DNA from: Planctomycetes bacterium RIFOXYC2_FULL_41_27
GTDB lineage: Bacteria; Planctomycetota; Brocadiia; Brocadiales; Brocadiaceae
DNA: 9,799 bases
Assembly: GCA_001828645.1 (NCBI GenBank)
Contig: MHZD01000160.1
Span: 1 to 9,799 of the forward strand
Direction: 5' to 3'
In this document: one piece after another, positions 6,831 to 9,799 of the stretch
How positions within the stretch are numbered: the stretch's first letter is position 1
Layout: each line of letters starts with the position of its first letter
Notes under the pieces: model-generated
Seen by the model: the letters and a program-made list of their open reading frames with translations, nothing else
Databases searched by the model: none
Told to the model about the DNA's origin: nothing
Program-made: the position numbers and the translations under genes

Positions 6831-8138
6831 TTAAAACTGGTAATTAAAATTTATGAGCACGATATGGTTAAAAGTGTCGTAGTCTCCATCTATGGGGCCC
6901 CCTATATTATCTCCTACAGAATTATTGACTTTTCTATTTTCGTAAAATACCTCCCCGTAAGCAAAGCCTATCCACTTGTTCAATTTCTTTCCCCAAGAAT
7001 AACCAATTCCCGTAGTTAATCCATGTCGACTGCTCTGAGCGATTGCAGGTTCAAAGGTATCGCTCGGAACTGGCGACTCATGAAAGAAGTAACCGCCTCG
7101 TAATTTAATGGCCTCGCTTAACTTATATTCACCGCCGAGAGCGAATCCCAGGGTATTATCCCAGTTTCGAATATTCTTATTACTTGCATCAAGGAGGGAA
7201 TTTGTTGGATTAAAATGAAAATTCAGAATATCGAATCGTGACCAGTTGGTCCACTGGATATCTGCTTCAATACTCCAACGGTCCCCATGTCTATACGCAT
7301 ACCCAAATGTAAGCATTTCCGGTAATGTGGCACGTGTTTTGGTTTGTGTAGAAAATGAATCAGAGCCAAATACTTCTGCAATTGCACCGCTGAGATTAGA
7401 AAGTTTCGTCTTGCCTTTAAGGTCGAGATCTGCCTTACTGCGGAATGAAATACCTACACTATTACGCTCAGTAATGTTCCAGAGTATTCCGATATTGTAT
7501 CCAAGACCATCACCATGTAAATCATCGAAGTCCTGAAAACCATCGGATGTACTGGTGTCTATAGGAATACCGGTTAAGGAGGCATTAATGAGCCCAACGT
7601 TTACCCGGTTTTCTAAATCTGTCTTAGCATAATAGTAATCAAGGCCTACACCGACAGAAAGGAAAGAGAAGGGCTTATAAGTAAGGGTAGGGTTTATATT
7701 GATAACTGACAAGAAGAAATCGGTAATGGTATACCGGGAGAATCCGTCTTCTTCCCATCTTCCTCCAAGTCCGTAAGGAGCGGTAATACCCAAGCCTACG
7801 GCAAATTTATCTTCTATGATGGGACTGGCAAAAAACATATTTGGTACGATATCATACGAGTCCATTTCATCACTGATACCGTCACCGTGATAATCTACCT
7901 TGCCATAAATAAAACTAGCACCCAAAGAAATTTGTGGTCGTTCAAGTTGTGTAAGGCCAGCCGGGTTATACACAATTGCAGATGCATCATTTGCACGGGC
8001 TGAAAATGCGCTTCCTTGTGCAAATCCCAAGGCACCAAAAGTAGGATTATGAAATCCAGATGCAATCTGTGCTGAGACGTTCTTACCACACAGGGAGAAG
8101 ATAAGGATAGAAGTATAAACAAAAGCTAATCGTTTCAT
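6831..8138 (-). CDS. FadL/OmpP1/TodX-family outer-membrane hydrophobic-compound channel
   Basis: FadL-type proteins are outer-membrane beta-barrels that let long-chain fatty acids or aromatic hydrocarbons diffuse laterally into the cell. The 435-residue product has a signal peptide with likely cleavage after VSA (residue 23). The N-terminal hatch motif of the family follows: a GALGFAQGSAFSA stretch, then DASAIVYNPAGL (about 51-62) with the conserved NPA. The rest alternates polar and aromatic/hydrophobic residues in strand-like segments and ends in phenylalanine (INFNYQF), the usual barrel-assembly signal. The ATG at 8138 is the only possible start, because an in-frame TAA lies 13-15 bases upstream, yet no Shine-Dalgarno sequence precedes it. 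It lies 73 bp downstream of the HD-GYP gene with no terminator between. T-rich sequence after the stop lacks a clear stem. The substrate cannot be predicted. Confidence 0.88.
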   Translation of the reverse strand: MKRLAFVYTSILIFSLCGKNVSAQIASGFHNPTFGALGFAQGSAFSARANDASAIVYNPAGLTQLERPQISLGASFIYGKVDYHGDGISDEMDSYDIVPNMFFASPIIEDKFAVGLGITAPYGLGGRWEEDGFSRYTITDFFLSVININPTLTYKPFSFLSVGVGLDYYYAKTDLENRVNVGLINASLTGIPIDTSTSDGFQDFDDLHGDGLGYNIGILWNITERNSVGISFRSKADLDLKGKTKLSNLSGAIAEVFGSDSFSTQTKTRATLPEMLTFGYAYRHGDRWSIEADIQWTNWSRFDILNFHFNPTNSLLDASNKNIRNWDNTLGFALGGEYKLSEAIKLRGGYFFHESPVPSDTFEPAIAQSSRHGLTTGIGYSWGKKLNKWIGFAYGEVFYENRKVNNSVGDNIGGPIDGDYDTFNHIVLINFNYQF

Positions 8139-8211
8139 GTCGATTATAAATTACATATACGGATGCTTACTAGCTCGACAGGAATTAGAAAGTTTATCTT
8201 GGTCATTTTCT

Positions 8212-9228
8212 TTAGTTGCTTCCCCCTTGATGCCAGGTTTCATAGCATTTTTCGATGATTTGAAGAACTTTTTCGGTTAAGATAGGTGTAAATTGAGTGC
8301 CTATTCCCTCTGTAATGATTTTAAATGCAGTTTCATTAGAATATTTTTTGTGATAATGTCTATCTGTAGTCAATGCATCGTAAGCATCTATGACAGAGAA
8401 AATAGCGACCTCCTGATGGATTTCTACTCCCTTTAGGCCGTGAGGATATCCCTCGCCATTATACCATTCATGGTGGTAACGTACTATTGGCAAACCTTCT
8501 TTCAGGAAATTAATGGGCTCAAGAATATTATAACCTATCTCAGGATGCTGTTTTATTAAGAAAAATTCTTCCTCAGTAAGATAACCTGCCTTTTTCAGTA
8601 TATCATCTCTCACCCCAATCTTTCCTATATCGTGAAGGAATGCTCCGTACCGCAATTTTACAATTCGCTCCTCGCTCATGCCTAATTCTTTCGCTATTAA
8701 GCCGAACAATAAAGATACTCTTTTAGAGTGGCCTGCTGTATAAGAGTCTTTAGCGTCTATAGTAAGTAAAAGAGATTCTGTGGTAGAGAAGAAGTTTTTG
8801 TGAACGGTACTCCTTAGATCATACACAAGCTTGTCTTTTTCCATTGATTCGACACGATGTTGTAACGCCCTTTCAACCACTGTTTGTATTTCTGAGGGAT
8901 CAAAGGGTTTTATAATGTAATCAAATGCACCGCTTCGAAATGCTGTAATTGCGGTTTGTGATGAAGGAAATGCCGTAATCATAATGATCGGAATAGCAGA
9001 ATTTTTAGAATGCATCTGTCTAAGGAATTCTAGGCCACTTATCTTAGGCATTTTTATATCGAGGAAGATTAGTTCTGGTTCGATGACCTTTAAGCTATTG
9101 ATAGCTTCGTCAACATGTGATGCAGTAGATACGTAATACTTATCCATCAGGATCATTTTTAATGATTCTCTTACACCATAATCATCGTCGATCACAAGTA
9201 TACTCGCTGATTTTATTCTTTTTACCAT
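8212..9228 (-). CDS. Response regulator with HD-GYP domain (RpfG-like c-di-GMP phosphodiesterase)
   Basis: The 338-residue cytoplasmic protein has an N-terminal receiver domain (about 8-122) with the acidic cluster D14-D15-D16, phosphoacceptor D57, T85 and K107. After a short helical linker comes an HD-GYP domain (about 145-335). Its key motifs are intact: GHSKR (166-170), HD at 199-200 followed by IGKIG, HPEIG (228-232), HHE (252-254), the GYP signature GEGYP (258-262) and DAYDALTTDR (281-290). It should hydrolyse c-di-GMP when phosphorylated by an unseen partner kinase. I chose the ATG at 9228 because TAGGAAC ends about eight bases upstream and the receiver fold begins right after. The frame extends to an ATG at 9318, but those 30 residues are AT-rich and unlike the family. 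No sensor kinase is in view. The FadL gene follows by 73 bp. Confidence 0.93.
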   Translation of the reverse strand: MVKRIKSASILVIDDDYGVRESLKMILMDKYYVSTASHVDEAINSLKVIEPELIFLDIKMPKISGLEFLRQMHSKNSAIPIIMITAFPSSQTAITAFRSGAFDYIIKPFDPSEIQTVVERALQHRVESMEKDKLVYDLRSTVHKNFFSTTESLLLTIDAKDSYTAGHSKRVSLLFGLIAKELGMSEERIVKLRYGAFLHDIGKIGVRDDILKKAGYLTEEEFFLIKQHPEIGYNILEPINFLKEGLPIVRYHHEWYNGEGYPHGLKGVEIHQEVAIFSVIDAYDALTTDRHYHKKYSNETAFKIITEGIGTQFTPILTEKVLQIIEKCYETWHQGGSN

Positions 9229-9757
9229 AGTTATAGTTCCTAAAATAATGTAGAGCGTGTAAAAAATTATATTTAAATCAACACAATTTATATACCAATC
9301 TTTATAAAAAAGAAACATTGATAAATTGTAACTCTATTTATTATAAAGACTAAAACCACTATTTTAATTAATTGTAATAGCTTATTGCCTATATACTAAT
9401 ATAGCTATCCGCTTGATAGCCATTCCACCATATATGGCACTCTTTTTTGCTAAAAATATGCTACATATTGTGAGTGTTGTAGTCAAACGGATTGCCATAT
9501 ACTCTAAGTCACGATGTTAATCTTTCTTTAAATATTTAGCAACAAAAATGCTAATAAAATGTTCAATATTGTGCACGTTTTGTTAAATTGACTTTACAAT
9601 AGCATTGGGTTTTTATAAAAATTCAGATTTTTTAAATAAAACTGATACCCATAGGAAAATATTTTAAGTTATGCTATTTTTAATTAGTGTAATTGGTTTA
9701 ACAAACACATAATCTCTTTTAAATTAGGCCTTCGGCGACTATATGAATTAAAGATAT
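9229..9757. other. AT-rich non-coding region upstream of the HD-GYP gene
   Basis: No supported gene lies here on either strand. It should contain the promoter of the - strand HD-GYP gene, but AT-richness makes any single call unreliable. Visible structure: GCTATC/GATAGC (9404-9409 with 9415-9420); GCCAT/ATGGC (9419-9423 with 9434-9438) followed shortly by six Ts (9443-9448); TATATGGCA/TGCCATATA as a longer-range inverted repeat (9431-9439 with 9493-9501); and TTAGC/GCTAA (9536-9540 with 9550-9554). TTGACT at 9588-9593 with AT-rich -10-like sequence about 18 bases on could be a promoter pointing out of the window to the right. Confidence 0.5.
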
Positions 9758-9799
9758 TCCCTCCCTTGATGGGAGGGACAAAGGGAGGGTGCGTAGCTT
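9758..9799. repeat. GC-rich hairpin plus G-quadruplex motif, probable dispersed intergenic repeat (cut by window edge)
   Basis: TCCCTCCC (9758-9765) and GGGAGGGA (9771-9778) form a perfect eight-base-pair stem with a TTGAT loop. A second GGGAGGG follows at 9783-9789. The four G-triplets (9771, 9775, 9783, 9787; loops of 1, 5 and 1 bases) make a canonical G-quadruplex motif on the + strand. The block stands out from the AT-rich region before it and resembles dispersed repeats of the 'CCCTCCCTT...GGGAGGG' kind that I recall from intergenic DNA of many environmental bacteria. Only one copy is in this window, so the repeat status is from memory. Confidence 0.55.

Noticed and set aside
6753..7019. 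Small + strand gene of 88 codons
   Set aside because: Most of it is antisense to the end of the FadL gene. It has no family resemblance and no clear ribosome-binding site.
9229..9318. N-terminal extension of the HD-GYP response regulator to the ATG at 9318
   Set aside because: The 30 extra residues are AT-rich translation with no receiver-domain similarity. The ATG at 9228 has a ribosome-binding site and directly precedes the receiver fold.

Overview
This window looks like part of a Gram-negative, anaerobic, AT-rich bacterial chromosome. The combination is a SecDF-type translocase, a FadL-type outer-membrane protein, an AhbC-like alternative-heme enzyme, an HpnR-like B12 radical SAM enzyme and secreted PQQ-like propeller repeats. 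I think an anammox planctomycete (Brocadiales) is the best guess. That is inferred from gene style only; no rRNA or other marker is present.

The left part is on the + strand. It holds the C-terminal part of SecF (cut by the window edge), a membrane-anchored protein with two LysM domains, and a secreted eight-bladed propeller protein. The last two genes are 22 bp apart and look co-transcribed. Next comes a separate unit: a promoter candidate with a 7-4-7 palindrome in its spacer, a leader with several small hairpins (one covers the ribosome-binding site), the AhbC/NirJ-family gene, and a strong intrinsic terminator.

The right part is on the - strand. Read in its own direction, it runs: a response regulator with a C-terminal HD-GYP (c-di-GMP phosphodiesterase) domain, a FadL/OmpP1 outer-membrane channel, a decayed secreted thermonuclease gene, and a B12-binding radical SAM enzyme. 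The response regulator and FadL genes are 73 bp apart and may be co-transcribed. The thermonuclease carries a one-base deletion, two in-frame stops and a probable loss of a catalytic arginine, yet stays readable to its original C-terminus.

The last ~570 bp are AT-rich and apparently non-coding. They end in a GC-rich hairpin that overlaps a G-quadruplex motif and resembles a dispersed intergenic repeat. I saw no complete new multi-gene system, no CRISPR array, no tRNA or rRNA and no intact mobile element. The best leads are the regulated-looking AhbC leader, the pseudogene, the HpnR-like enzyme and the edge repeat.
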